Below are positions 16,065 through 24,063 of a stretch of 54,618 nt of DNA, in pieces. The position numbers were made by a program, and so were the translations under genes. The stretch comes from a virus, in the IMG/VR virus record IMGVR_UViG_3300037225_000325, positions 1-54,618 of that record; one strand, 5' to 3'. Position 1 is the first letter of the stretch. Each line of letters begins with the position of its first letter. Below the pieces are notes generated by a model. That model saw only the letters and a program-made list of their open reading frames with translations. It was not told the origin of the DNA and did no database searches.

Positions 16065-18490
16065 TATTCTCCTCCCGGGGAGAAAACATCGGAGATCGCC
16101 TGCAACGCAATTCTCCTGACTTCCTTGTCGGTCTTATCTGATTCCTTGGCCATCTCCAGCAACTTCGCCTTCGTCTGGAGCATGATGTTTTGTTCCTTAA
16201 TTTTGGCGTTGTTCTGCTTGAGTTCTTCCGTCTTCGCCTTCTGCATGAGGAGTTGCATCTGGGGGGGGACGGGCGGCTGAGGACGGGCGGGTTCCCCTTC
16301 TTTCGGGGGTAGTATGTGGGGCGGGATCATCCGTCTTAGTGTGTCGGCATACTCACCACCGTCAGCGAGGTTCATGTTTTTGACAGTGAAGTATTTATCC
16401 ACGGGGTTCATCTTCTGACCCTGTGTCGCCACAATCATCATCTGTTCTGCCGCCTCTTCCCTGGCTGTGCTGAACGGAGGGCCAACCTTAATAATAACAT
16501 CGTAGTCGCCCTTAGACAAGTCATTGTATTTTGACTTCGGCTCATCCTTCACGTGGGGCTGTAATTCCTTGGGATCAATCCCGGTGTACCGCCCTGGTGC
16601 CTTCTGGATTTTCTTGAACGCTTCCGCATACGGCGTGTTGACCGGCATGAATGAAAGGGTCTGGTCCTCTTCGCCCAGCATCACTCGAACATCTCGTGGA
16701 GTATCGTAGACTTCCGGTATCATCTCGTTTATGATACGTCCCCCGTGGGTAATGCCCCGGTGAAGGTTGTCTATGAACGCGAAAGTTCCAACATCGGAAG
16801 GCGCCCTCTTTCCTCTTACGGCGGCCCCGGTTCGGGAAGGGTCTTCGGAGGCCATGGTATCGGACCGCGACATCCCCACGGCATCCTCTATGTAGGCACG
16901 CACATCCGCCGCATACTGGAACAACTGCACAGGCATCGTACCAACGCCTACCCTCGTGGGAGGGGGGATGAGGTGGCTATTCCCATTATCATCGACCAGT
17001 ACCTGAGCTTTATAGGGCAGCCACGCATAGTTCTGGATGTTAGCAGCCTGATAGAAATGGTCGAAGGGCTGGATCTGTTCCGGCGTTCCTATCCATGGGC
17101 TATGCGGCAACATGGCTGTAAGTTCGCCCTTGCTCGTCTCTACCCAGTTGAGAAGCCTTTGCGGGTCTTTTGCGTTCCTTATGAGGCTTCGGGTGATCGA
17201 CTTGCCATCAAGGTTTTTCTCCGGACCTTTGACGATAATAACCGGGATGTACCGGCCTGGTATATCGTTGGGGCCGTCAAGTATTTGGTCGGGGGCAATA
17301 GCATAATGCTTCACCTTCGGAACCTTCTTCGTGGCCTTCTTGCTTATCTTGAGGCTGTCGGGCAATGGCGGCATGGTAAAATCAGGAGTCGGCGGAACGG
17401 CGTCCGGCATTGGTTTGGGAACGACGGGAACGGGGCTGCCGCCTGTCGGAGGAACCATAGCGGGAGCAGGGCCAGTTGGCATCCCCGGCTGAGGCTGGGA
17501 AGGCACTGGAGAGAAGGAACCCAACCCCAACCGGGACCCGCCCATCCCGGGCTGAGCAGGCGCTCCCAACGCGCCGGCTGGTGGTTGTGCGGGCATGGCC
17601 GAGGTAAGCATCCTTGCCATCTGTTTCATCTCAAGGGCTTCCTTTTGTTTTTCCTCCCACTGTTTCTTCTTCTCCTTCACTTCTTCTTCGAGGAGGATGT
17701 CATCGTTTTCCATGAGGCAAAATGTTTTTTCTTCCTCTTCAACAACATAGTAATCGGCAATCCAAAACGCGTCTTCTTCAAACCAAAGCTCCATACTTGA
17801 GCCGCCGCGAGACTTGAAGTCCTCTACGTCGGGGACTTTCTTGCTGGGGTATCTTTCCTCAAAATCATCATTCGAAATCTTCTCAAGGATGAAAAGGTAC
17901 TTTCCGTCTGAATACACCTGCGATGTGGCATGACTGTCGGGATAGACGAGAAGTGGATTCTTGATTCTCTGCATGTAGATTTCTTGAAGAAAAGGATTGT
18001 CCTCGCAATAGCGGGTAAGGATTCTCCATGCCCCATACCCGCAACTGGCCATCATCTCCCCGGCATAGTCGTAAATCGCATCGGCTTCCGAATCGTATTC
18101 GATGCCATGAATGATCGCCTGCCTCGACTTCGCAATCTGCATGTTGCCTTCGGCGTCCGAGGGGATCACCTTGATGTGGGCCTTGTTAAGCCTCATCTCT
18201 CCGACAAGTTGGTTGACCGGGCGGTTCAGTTCATCCAAGGTAAGGCACGGACGCTTGAGAATCTTTCTGAGGGCTACGTCATCGCTCGACCACTGGTTTT
18301 CTCCGCCCATGAGAAATCTCTGATCATCGGCGGCGGCATCCCTATTCTCCTTGTCGGCCTTTACTTCGCGCTCGTAACGCTTCCGCATCTTCTCAAGAAA
18401 CTTCTTTGCCTTCTCCCCCTTGAGTTCATCTTTCTTCTTCTCCTCGGCTTCCTCTTCGCTTAGTGGCTTGTCTTTCTTGTTGTCATCCAT
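16064..18490 (-). CDS. Portal protein, P22 gp1-like
   Basis: 808 residues (P22 portal is 725). The N-terminus is highly charged (DKPLSEEEAEEKKKDELK), followed by the family region DDQRFLMGGENQWSSDD, LDELNRPVNQLVGEMRLNKA and CGYGAWRILTRYCEDNPFLQ. Later parts have PFDHFYQAANIQNYAWLPYK and AYIEDAVGMSRSDTMASEDP, typical of the P22 portal group. Residues ~290-390 are a Pro/Gly/Met-rich insertion not expected in P22. The C-terminal helix is Gln/Lys rich, like the barrel region. Forms the 12-mer DNA entry ring. Confidence 0.9.
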   Translation of the reverse strand: MDDNKKDKPLSEEEAEEKKKDELKGEKAKKFLEKMRKRYEREVKADKENRDAAADDQRFLMGGENQWSSDDVALRKILKRPCLTLDELNRPVNQLVGEMRLNKAHIKVIPSDAEGNMQIAKSRQAIIHGIEYDSEADAIYDYAGEMMASCGYGAWRILTRYCEDNPFLQEIYMQRIKNPLLVYPDSHATSQVYSDGKYLFILEKISNDDFEERYPSKKVPDVEDFKSRGGSSMELWFEEDAFWIADYYVVEEEEKTFCLMENDDILLEEEVKEKKKQWEEKQKEALEMKQMARMLTSAMPAQPPAGALGAPAQPGMGGSRLGLGSFSPVPSQPQPGMPTGPAPAMVPPTGGSPVPVVPKPMPDAVPPTPDFTMPPLPDSLKISKKATKKVPKVKHYAIAPDQILDGPNDIPGRYIPVIIVKGPEKNLDGKSITRSLIRNAKDPQRLLNWVETSKGELTAMLPHSPWIGTPEQIQPFDHFYQAANIQNYAWLPYKAQVLVDDNGNSHLIPPPTRVGVGTMPVQLFQYAADVRAYIEDAVGMSRSDTMASEDPSRTGAAVRGKRAPSDVGTFAFIDNLHRGITHGGRIINEMIPEVYDTPRDVRVMLGEEDQTLSFMPVNTPYAEAFKKIQKAPGRYTGIDPKELQPHVKDEPKSKYNDLSKGDYDVIIKVGPPFSTAREEAAEQMMIVATQGQKMNPVDKYFTVKNMNLADGGEYADTLRRMIPPHILPPKEGEPARPQPPVPPQMQLLMQKAKTEELKQNNAKIKEQNIMLQTKAKLLEMAKESDKTDKEVRRIALQAISDVFSPGGE

Positions 18491-18508
18491 TGGGTCTCCT
18501 GTTCCCTA

Positions 18509-20584
18509 TCATTCCATCGGCACCGAAAGAGGCGCATCAAGTCTCGCGATGAGTTCTTGATATTGGTCCCCCTTGTCTTCCTCAAGATCGTGGTACTTCA
18601 GCCCGGTCTGACTGAAGCGGCCTATGCACTCAGGAAAGTGACCGCCGTCCGAGGGTTTCCCGTTGTCCTCATAGACCCACCGCTCTATCTGTTTTATGGT
18701 TTCAGTACAATGCGCCTGCACGAAGAACAGCGGCGGCTCGTGAGTCATCCACTCATCGACCTTGGCAATGTAGTTCTTTTCGGCCTTGGACCCTGACCGG
18801 AGTTTGAGCTTGTATTTCTTCAGGAGACGCTGGATTTCGTCAAAGGAATCCTCACTCTGTCCAAATCGGTTTTTGGCATATGACGAATCACCTTTTGCCA
18901 AGGCATCTATCTCTATCCATTCTTCGAGGCGCCACGATTCCCTCTTCCACCTTCTCACTATGTTATCAACTATCTCGCTGTTTCTAAGGTGGTCCCATAC
19001 TTCATCGACAATAAAGTTCCTTCCCCACGGGTCTACCGCACGGAAGGAGATTGCGATGTTCTCGTTCGGATGAAAGTCGATCTGGACATCTACCGGCCAA
19101 TCCGTAGGCACGCTGAAGTCTTTCACCCTGTGAACATCAAGCACAAAGTGCTTCCAGCACCTTCCCATAAGGTGCTTTGGTTCCCCGAACACCCGGGGGA
19201 TGCGCTCTGAATCATCCTCCAACTCCTTGATGAAGCGATGTATCTGGAGCTTCTGTAGGACATAGACAAGGGCATCCTGTATGAACTCCTGTCCGAACTC
19301 GTTGACGAAGGTGACAGTCTTGTTCCCGACCCAATCCTTGATAAGTTTTTCCGTCTCGGGGAGATTCTTGGTTTGGCGGGCTTCCTGCTTCTGCACGACG
19401 AGGATGCTCTTAGCCTGCTCATCTGTAAGCCCAGCCTTCATGAGAACGTTCATATCGTTGTCGTAGAGGTGAGGGGCATCCCAAAGGGAGATATTCGCTA
19501 TCACCTTCACGTCAGCTCTTTGTGCGAGAATGAGTTCATCAAATATCCATGCCTCCTTCAGGGGTGTCATCGACATGAAGACGCGACCTCCCGTCATGAA
19601 AAGACCACGGGACATTCCAACCCAGATAGGCTTCGGAGGCGGCTCATCTGCCCACCATGCCGTTGCTTTAAAAGACTCAAACAAATCCTTATCCTGCCGG
19701 TATGTCCTCAAAGCGAATGTGCTTCCCGTAGGCTTGTGTTTCCAGTCGGTTTCTATTCCTACGTTGTTCTTGCTTGTCTCCCATTCCCCGTCCTTGCTGT
19801 TGTTAGCCCCAACGGCAAACCTCTTTAAAATCGGGACCAGCACCTTCCCTGCGTGCTCTTCCCAATCCTCCCCGGTGATGATGATGTCAACCGGTGGCTT
19901 TATTCCGAGGCTTGACGGCATGAAGAACTTATCCCCTATCCGAACGGCTCCCTTGAAGGTATCGGGCACGGGGTTCCATGGTTCGTACCCCTTCGCCCAT
20001 GAATGGACGAGAGCGGCGCCCGTATACGATTTTCCCACCTTATTGCTCACTGGGTTTATCACTATCAAAAACCCTTCCCGAAAAGCTTCCATGGTAGCCT
20101 GCTGGTACGAATAGGGGCGGAAGAACTCTATCTGGTGAGACTGGATGTAGTCGTTCAGGAATACAATCCTTCCGTATTCCTTGCGCTCGATCTGCTCCTC
20201 TCCTTCCTGAAGGGCGGCCAGCACGCGGGAAAGCTCCTCGGGGTCGTTGTTGATTTGTTGCAGAAACTTTTCGGCAGCATTCTCTTCCTTCTCTGTGGGG
20301 ACTTTGTCGAGAATGTCCATGTGCGGAGAAGAAAGGATTTTCTTTATCGGGGAGGGAATGGTCTTTGCCCTGGCGGGCTTCTTCGGAAGGAGAGCGGCGA
20401 TTTTTCTTCTTTCTTCCCTATTTCTCCTTCTCCTGTCTATCCCCTTTTCCTTCCGGGTCTGCTTCTTTAGGGGTTTGCCGGCGGCCTTGGCAGCGTAATA
20501 TTTTTCCCAATAGCGAGCACGGCCCTCTGCGGCCCTCTGCTTGAGTTCAGGATCTGCAAACCCCGGCCCGTGCTTCTTCGGCAC
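18509..20584 (-). CDS. terL: Terminase large subunit
   Basis: 691 residues starting at GTG, overlapping a TAG. A basic N-terminal extension of ~100 residues precedes the motor. The ATPase domain has a Walker A-like NPVSNKVGKSYTGAA (~178), a Walker B region FKATAWWADEPP (~305-316) and a coupling motif MSMTPLKEAWIFDEL. The nuclease domain has VQIDFHPNENIAISFRAVDP with VDEVWDHLRNSE (~490-530), acidic residues that match the RNase H-like fold. The terL-portal order is conventional. P22-like headful packaging would give circularly permuted ends, consistent with the in-frame closure of the window. Confidence 0.9.
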   Translation of the reverse strand: MPKKHGPGFADPELKQRAAEGRARYWEKYYAAKAAGKPLKKQTRKEKGIDRRRRNREERRKIAALLPKKPARAKTIPSPIKKILSSPHMDILDKVPTEKEENAAEKFLQQINNDPEELSRVLAALQEGEEQIERKEYGRIVFLNDYIQSHQIEFFRPYSYQQATMEAFREGFLIVINPVSNKVGKSYTGAALVHSWAKGYEPWNPVPDTFKGAVRIGDKFFMPSSLGIKPPVDIIITGEDWEEHAGKVLVPILKRFAVGANNSKDGEWETSKNNVGIETDWKHKPTGSTFALRTYRQDKDLFESFKATAWWADEPPPKPIWVGMSRGLFMTGGRVFMSMTPLKEAWIFDELILAQRADVKVIANISLWDAPHLYDNDMNVLMKAGLTDEQAKSILVVQKQEARQTKNLPETEKLIKDWVGNKTVTFVNEFGQEFIQDALVYVLQKLQIHRFIKELEDDSERIPRVFGEPKHLMGRCWKHFVLDVHRVKDFSVPTDWPVDVQIDFHPNENIAISFRAVDPWGRNFIVDEVWDHLRNSEIVDNIVRRWKRESWRLEEWIEIDALAKGDSSYAKNRFGQSEDSFDEIQRLLKKYKLKLRSGSKAEKNYIAKVDEWMTHEPPLFFVQAHCTETIKQIERWVYEDNGKPSDGGHFPECIGRFSQTGLKYHDLEEDKGDQYQELIARLDAPLSVPME

Positions 20585-20647
20585 TATTTTTTCTCCTTTT
20601 TGTCTTTCTTCTTGGCTTTCTTCTTCACGGTCATCACCTCCTCGTAG

Positions 20648-20749
20648 CTAAATGATCCAACAGCACATGAACTGCGGGCCGTATTTCCAGTCATTCCATG
20701 AAAGGAATATATCGTCAAGGGGCTCGCCTTCTTCGTCTGGATGTCTCAT
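20648..20749 (-). CDS. Small ORF (33 aa) before terminase
   Basis: Starts MRHPDEEGEPLDDIFLSWND and ends FMCCWII. The ATG overlaps the stop of the exported repeat protein (TAATG). Acidic first half, hydrophobic Cys-containing end. The neat overlap supports translation; function unknown. Confidence 0.5.
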   Translation of the reverse strand: MRHPDEEGEPLDDIFLSWNDWKYGPQFMCCWII

Positions 20750-21042
20750 TACTGCCACCGCTTCGTAAACGGGTTGTACTTCGGCTGATAACCCGGCTGC
20801 CGGTAGTCGAACTGTTTCTCGTGGGGATTATACTGAAGTCGATCTCCGGGCTGTGTGCGCTGGAACTGGTTTGCATACGGGTTGTACTGCAACTGGTCGT
20901 TCTGCCCGTGATAGCCCGGCCTGGGGGGAACCCCGTTGTCATAGCCGTTGACCGGAGTACCCCCAAGCAGAAGGAGGAGAGATGAGATGATTGATAGAGT
21001 AAGGGAGACCCGCTTGACTCTGTAGAATAGTTTTGGGGTCAT
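20749..21042 (-). CDS. Exported protein with three YNP repeats
   Basis: 97 residues from the ATG at 21042 (GGGAG 9 nt upstream). Residues 1-32 are a Sec-type signal or anchor: basic MTPKLFYRVKR, then hydrophobic SLTLSIISSLLLLLGG. The mature part carries three copies of about 17-20 residues with the pattern QYNPxxxQFxxxQPG (LQYNPYANQFQRTQPG, LQYNPHEKQFDYRQPG, PKYNPFTKRW). Probably periplasmic or surface-exposed in the infected cell. Found beside terL, not in the lysis cluster. Role unknown; superinfection exclusion is one possibility (speculation). Confidence 0.65.
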   Translation of the reverse strand: MTPKLFYRVKRVSLTLSIISSLLLLLGGTPVNGYDNGVPPRPGYHGQNDQLQYNPYANQFQRTQPGDRLQYNPHEKQFDYRQPGYQPKYNPFTKRWQ

Positions 21043-21097
21043 GTCTGAGGTCTCCCTGAGTGGTTGATTTTCCAAGTAAGTACTTCGGTGGGTTGGA

Positions 21098-21430
21098 TCA
21101 ATAGTTCCCCTCCAGAGTGATAAGGTTATTGTCAATGAGCACCTGGGCAAGTCCGTTTGAAAGGCCTTCTATCAGGCGTTCCTTTTCTTCTTCCTTGCCA
21201 ATCTTGTCCATGCAGTAAATTATATCTACGCAGTGTACGATCTCGTGAAAGAAAGTCTCCAGAAGAGCCGAGTCGGGTCTCTGGTTCCCATTGCAGTCAA
21301 CCCCGCTGATTCGTATTTCCTTCAAGGCGTGGTCGGCCTGCCCCTGATAATCATCCCTTTCCCTGAAGTGGTGGGGGTAGATAACCGTGTAGGTGTGGGG
21401 TCCGATCTTGAGGGAAGGGGGGAAGGTCAT
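21098..21430 (-). CDS. HExxH zincin-like protein
   Basis: 110 residues from the ATG at 21430, which overlaps the upstream stop (ATGA). Contains FFHEIVHCVDIIYC with H62, E63 and H66, the zinc-protease motif, preceded by a beta-hairpin region (LKIGPHTYTVIYPHHF) and followed by a helix with LIEGLSNGLAQVLIDNN. SprT-like and other small phage zincins have this layout. May be a metalloprotease or a non-catalytic metal-binding protein. The target is unknown. Confidence 0.65.
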   Translation of the reverse strand: MTFPPSLKIGPHTYTVIYPHHFRERDDYQGQADHALKEIRISGVDCNGNQRPDSALLETFFHEIVHCVDIIYCMDKIGKEEEKERLIEGLSNGLAQVLIDNNLITLEGNY

Positions 21431-21636
21431 GCCGCCATTTCCTTGTAGGTCAGTCGGGCAACTTCCCGGTCCGTGATGTGCTGGTAGGACTTCAGAACAC
21501 CATCCGCCCTGACGTGGTAAATCTGACCGGTAGAGTGAAGGGAGAGGACTGAGCCATCGGGCAGGGTGGTCTCTTCGATGACAGTGAGCCAAGGCTTGAA
21601 GGCATCACAGGAGGGCCCAGACCATCGGGTACTCAT
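21427..21636 (-). CDS. Hypothetical protein (69 aa)
   Basis: Start at 21636 chosen by ATGA overlap with the HTH gene stop. Begins MSTRWSGPSCDAFKPWLTVI; the middle (TTLPDGSVLSLHSTGQIYHV) is beta-rich. Not recognised. Coupled to the zincin gene. Confidence 0.6.
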   Translation of the reverse strand: MSTRWSGPSCDAFKPWLTVIEETTLPDGSVLSLHSTGQIYHVRADGVLKSYQHITDREVARLTYKEMAA

Positions 21637-22055
21637 AGTTCGGCGCCTCCGTCTTGGGTGAAGTCCTTCGGAGTAACCCGGATTATCTTCTTCCATTTTT
21701 TCTTGTCGGTAAGCCAGTAGATGTTCGGCTGGCCCTTCACCCGGTCAACCTTGATAAGTCGGTGAAGTTCGAGTAACTTGATGGATTTGATAACGGTGTG
21801 GGGTCCCATCCCTAATTTTTCTGAGAGAAAGGCAATAGAAGGAAAGCAGGTCTGATCTGCTCCAACGTGGCGGCACAAGGCAAAATAAACCATCGACACG
21901 CCGGATTCGAAGAGCCTCGCCCATCCGTTTAGGTACGCATCGTCAACCATGAAGAACTTGTCGCGTAAGTCCCTGATTTCAAAGGGATCAGTGTTTCCCT
22001 TTTTTAATTCCTTCCTGCGTTTCTTGATTCGTAACTGTATGACTTTACTACTCAT
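21633..22055 (-). CDS. Winged-helix DNA-binding protein (HTH_36-like)
   Basis: 140 residues. A basic N-terminus is followed by a winged helix: SMVYFALCRHVGADQTCFPS, IAFLSEKLGMGPHTVIKSIK, LLELHRLIKVDRVKGQPNIY. This matches the helix-turn-helix of phage and plasmid replication or regulatory proteins. It is the second gene after a strong minus promoter (22204-22232), heading the late operon, so it may control late transcription or packaging. A perfect 16-bp palindrome lies 37 bp upstream of its start. Confidence 0.72.
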   Translation of the reverse strand: MSSKVIQLRIKKRRKELKKGNTDPFEIRDLRDKFFMVDDAYLNGWARLFESGVSMVYFALCRHVGADQTCFPSIAFLSEKLGMGPHTVIKSIKLLELHRLIKVDRVKGQPNIYWLTDKKKWKKIIRVTPKDFTQDGGAEL

Positions 22056-22195
22056 TTTTCACCACCAGTGTCTGAAATGTCACTACTACCAGTGTCTGTA
22101 CAGACACACGAAGGTAACACACTTATGCGCCCTTGAATTCCCGTGTGGTCTTTCTGTGAAGCTATAGTCGAACGACTGGCCTCGGAAATCTTCAT
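22052..22195 (-). CDS. Small protein (47 aa), leaderless start
   Basis: Starts MKISEASRSTIASQKDHTGI, Ser/Thr rich, ends SDTGGEK. Its ATG is 8 nt after the -10 box of a consensus-spaced promoter, so the message would have almost no leader. Its stop overlaps the HTH start (ATGA). The palindrome at 22092-22107 lies inside it. Could be a leader peptide or a small partner of the HTH protein. Confidence 0.55.
   Translation of the reverse strand: MKISEASRSTIASQKDHTGIQGRISVLPSCVCTDTGSSDISDTGGEK
22092..22107. promoter_or_regulatory. 16-bp perfect palindrome, likely operator
   Basis: GTGTCTGTACAGACAC reads the same on both strands. A direct repeat ACCAGTGTCTG occurs at 22064-22074 and 22088-22098, so the half-site is present three times within 45 bp. 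It lies inside the 47-aa gene and just upstream of the winged-helix gene. A dimeric DNA-binding protein, possibly the winged-helix or a ribbon-helix-helix protein of this phage, could bind here. Not demonstrated. Confidence 0.5.
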
Positions 22196-22203
22196 GCTTC
22201 TAC

Positions 22204-22232
22204 CTTGTACGCCATATCGAGGAAGCTGTCAA
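22204..22232 (-). promoter_or_regulatory. Sigma70-type promoter for the late minus operon
   Basis: Minus strand TTGACA, 17-nt spacer, TACAAG. The ATG of the 47-aa gene is 8 nt beyond the -10 box. Consensus -35 and ideal spacing. It would drive the winged-helix gene and onwards to terminase. Confidence 0.65.
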
Positions 22233-22465
22233 GGATAATCTTCGTCTTCGGGGAGGGGGAAGGGACTTTTATGAAAATCGTAAACACGGGGGGACATGAG
22301 AATAATAATCAGGCCGCAAACCGCCACGGGCAGGCCCCGGTAGGGCCAGGGCATCACGGGGGTAGGAGACGGGACGCACGGACCATTGACACGGCTGAGA
22401 GAGGGCCAGGTGACAGAGAGGATGAAGACACGAGACCTCGAAGGTAGAGAGACAATCGTTACCAT
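22229..22465 (-). CDS. Possible small membrane protein (78 aa)
   Basis: An open frame in the right direction to follow the HTH gene at 22583. It contains one hydrophobic stretch (GLPVAVCGLIIILM) and an acidic tail (LPEDEDYP). No clear ribosome site precedes the ATG and the N-terminal half is of low complexity. The opposite strand has a competing frame (22271-22447, starting MKIVNTGGHENNNQAANRHG) that follows a purine-rich GGAGGGGGAAGGGA. Neither is convincing; the 387-bp stretch 22196-22582 may be largely non-coding. An inverted repeat TACCAT/ATGGTA sits at 22460-22475. Confidence 0.3.
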   Translation of the reverse strand: MVTIVSLPSRSRVFILSVTWPSLSRVNGPCVPSPTPVMPWPYRGLPVAVCGLIIILMSPRVYDFHKSPFPLPEDEDYP

Positions 22466-22582
22466 GACAATGGTACAGATAAGGAGTATTATGGTAAAAA
22501 CGCTGTGCTGTATCTACTGGGAATGATTAACGATATTGAATTGCGGTTGACGGCCCTGATAAGTGGGTTGCAATGGGCATAA

Positions 22583-23146
22583 TCAGCCCTCAATTTCCCT
22601 CTTCGGGGTGCCGACTATCCCACTTGTAAGCATCTTTTGAGCTTCCAGCACTACTTTGATCTGAGAAAGGCGGATCTCTTTGGCGGCCCTAAGTTGCTCG
22701 ATCTCCATGGTAACGGCACCGGAATCAACGATGGAGGTAGACTCCCCGCGCTCCAGACGCTCGCTCTGATGGTCGTAGTAGCGGCCTCCCTGCATGGTGT
22801 GGACAATCTCTTTTTGTAATCGCACGTCTTGTTCGAGGAGATTAACCGGGTTAGACAGCCAGCTCTCTACAATCAGGTCCTCTACCGCCTGTTTTTTGGC
22901 CTGGCTCAGAGTGAGTATATCTGCATGGTTGTTAGCATAACACCTGATCTGTAGCCGCAATGGCTCTATGCTCTCCAAATATCGCGTTACCGTAGAGACA
23001 GCGACTCCCTGATGTTTGGCTATGTCCGTAGCCGTGACGCCTTGTGCCGCAAGGGTCTGTGTTTTGTCTCGGTCCAATTTTTGGGCGCGATGGCGTCTCA
23101 GCAGTATTGCGGTCTCTGGGGCAGTATCGGGCAGTATTTTACCCAT
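22583..23146 (-). CDS. HTH protein, candidate small terminase or regulator
   Basis: 187 residues from the ATG at 23146. Helix-turn-helix at ~31-57 (LAAQGVTATDIAKHQGVAVS, TVTRYL), then helical oligomerisation-type sequence (LTLSQAKKQAVEDLIVESWL, LLEQDVRLQKEIVHTMQGGR) and a C-terminal helix rich in Lys/Glu. The layout suits phage small terminase subunits, which recognise pac DNA, and equally a transcription regulator. It has its own consensus promoter with the ATG exactly at the expected +1 and repeated GGGYAGTAT boxes overlapping it, which argues for autoregulation. Confidence 0.65.
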   Translation of the reverse strand: MGKILPDTAPETAILLRRHRAQKLDRDKTQTLAAQGVTATDIAKHQGVAVSTVTRYLESIEPLRLQIRCYANNHADILTLSQAKKQAVEDLIVESWLSNPVNLLEQDVRLQKEIVHTMQGGRYYDHQSERLERGESTSIVDSGAVTMEIEQLRAAKEIRLSQIKVVLEAQKMLTSGIVGTPKREIEG

Positions 23147-23167
23147 TTGGTTATTATAGGGTAGTAT
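23100..23167. repeat. Four GGGYAGTAT-type boxes over a promoter (operator array)
   Basis: Plus-strand boxes GGGCAGTAT at 23119-23127 and 23129-23137, GGGTAGTAT at 23159-23167, and a degenerate AGCAGTAT at 23100-23107. They flank and overlap the -10 box, the start codon and the first codons of the HTH gene. The first two are 10 bp apart, one helical turn. This is the arrangement of repressor or autoregulator sites. Confidence 0.55.
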
Positions 23168-23181
23168 TTTTCCTTTGTCAA
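23153..23181 (-). promoter_or_regulatory. Perfect consensus sigma70 promoter (leaderless HTH gene)
   Basis: Minus strand TTGACA, 17-nt spacer, TATAAT: both hexamers are perfect. The ATG at 23146 begins 7 nt after the -10 box, the usual +1, so the message would be leaderless. No ribosome site lies upstream of that ATG. The strongest-looking promoter in the window. Confidence 0.82.
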
Positions 23182-23240
23182 GTCCCTCGCTCCTCGAAGA
23201 CGCCGATTCCCAGACATACCTGGCCGAGTGCAATCAGGCG

Positions 23241-23477
23241 ATGGAAGCGGCAGGGCTGCATGTTGAGAAAGTAGGCTATTGCCCTTTACTCGTAGCCGAG
23301 CACCTTCTTGTGCAAGCCGAGTGGGCATTGATGGACGTCATGGAATCGGTAACAGGCATCAGCAAGGACGATGTTTACGGCGACATGCGAAAGAAATACC
23401 TTGATTTGATTCTGAGCATGCTATCCCCACTCGTAAAGAATCCACTCAAGAGGAGCGTGAACCATGAACCTCACTAG
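23241..23477 (+). CDS. Hypothetical helical protein, divergent from HTH gene
   Basis: The frame is open from 23175 (TTG in the opposing -35 box); the first ATG is at 23241, giving 78 residues (MEAAGLHVEKVGYCPLLVAE ...). The sequence is a clean helical protein (HLLVQAEWALMDVMESVTGI, YLDLILSMLSPLV). No strong ribosome site at 23241, so the 5' part may be truncated or the start may lie at a non-ATG codon. Overlaps the next gene by 14 bp. Function unknown. Confidence 0.55.
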   Translation: MEAAGLHVEKVGYCPLLVAEHLLVQAEWALMDVMESVTGISKDDVYGDMRKKYLDLILSMLSPLVKNPLKRSVNHEPH

Positions 23478-23655
23478 AACCCAGCGCATCTTGATCTCCA
23501 TGGGCACCCGGGCCCTGGACAAGCAGACGCCGGTCTGGGACACGAAACAAATCCTGACAGTGATTGATGACCTGGCCGCGCAACAAGGAATCACCTTGAC
23601 GATATTGGAAAAAGTGCCTATCGTGATAGAGATAGGAAGGAGATTTGGAGTATGA
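23464..23655 (+). CDS. Small hypothetical protein (63 aa)
   Basis: Starts MNLTRTQRILISMGTRALDK with AGGAG 9 nt upstream, and continues QILTVIDDLAAQQGITLTIL. Looks like a small helical DNA-binding or regulatory protein, but no motif is diagnostic. Precedes a strong plus promoter. Confidence 0.6.
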   Translation: MNLTRTQRILISMGTRALDKQTPVWDTKQILTVIDDLAAQQGITLTILEKVPIVIEIGRRFGV

Positions 23656-23706
23656 ACCACGTTTTCATTGGGATAAAAAATAAGTTGTTTTTTATGAAAA
23701 TAATGC

Positions 23707-23735
23707 TTGACATCCCTGATTATCTGTGCTAATCT
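23707..23735 (+). promoter_or_regulatory. Sigma70-type promoter, plus strand regulatory operon
   Basis: TTGACA, 17-nt spacer, TAATCT. An ATG (23742) lies 6 nt after the -10 box, in frame with the better-supported ATG at 23778. Drives the 94-aa gene and the two ribbon-helix-helix genes. Confidence 0.7.
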
Positions 23736-23777
23736 ATATATATGATCGAGATACAAAATAAAACACCGGAGGGCACA

Positions 23778-24062
23778 ATGAAAAAGGTTTGCAGAATAAA
23801 TCTTTTTGGTGAAGATGTACAGGTTTATCAGAGCGCCCATTTTTGCTATGCGACGACATCCGAGGGTATTTGGACTGCGGACGATCCCACGGCTCCCGAT
23901 GACAGATGGACGCCGCTTGACGAGACCATAGAGCGCCTCCGTGGAGCGGTAACACAATCCTATCGGACCATTACCGAGCTTTGCCGCGACAATGACGATC
24001 CACTTGCCAGCAATGCAGGGCTTATCCGCCCACTGCTCAGACAAGCTGTGCCGGGGCTGTAA
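23778..24062 (+). CDS. Hypothetical protein (94 aa; 106 aa if leaderless)
   Basis: The ATG at 23778 has GGAGGG 4 nt upstream. The same frame also has an ATG at 23742, placed exactly at the predicted transcription start, so two products are possible. Sequence: KKVCRINLFGEDVQVYQSAH, then WTADDPTAPDDRWTPLDETI and a helical end. No family recognised. First gene of a plus-strand operon with ribbon-helix-helix proteins. Confidence 0.6.
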   Translation: MKKVCRINLFGEDVQVYQSAHFCYATTSEGIWTADDPTAPDDRWTPLDETIERLRGAVTQSYRTITELCRDNDDPLASNAGLIRPLLRQAVPGL

Positions 24063-24063
24063 G

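Noticed and set aside
20584-20634. Lys-rich 14-16 codon frame before the terminase start
   Set aside because: Ribosome site too close to the ATG (a GTG two codons later fits better) and only Lys-rich filler. It may simply be a coupling leader.
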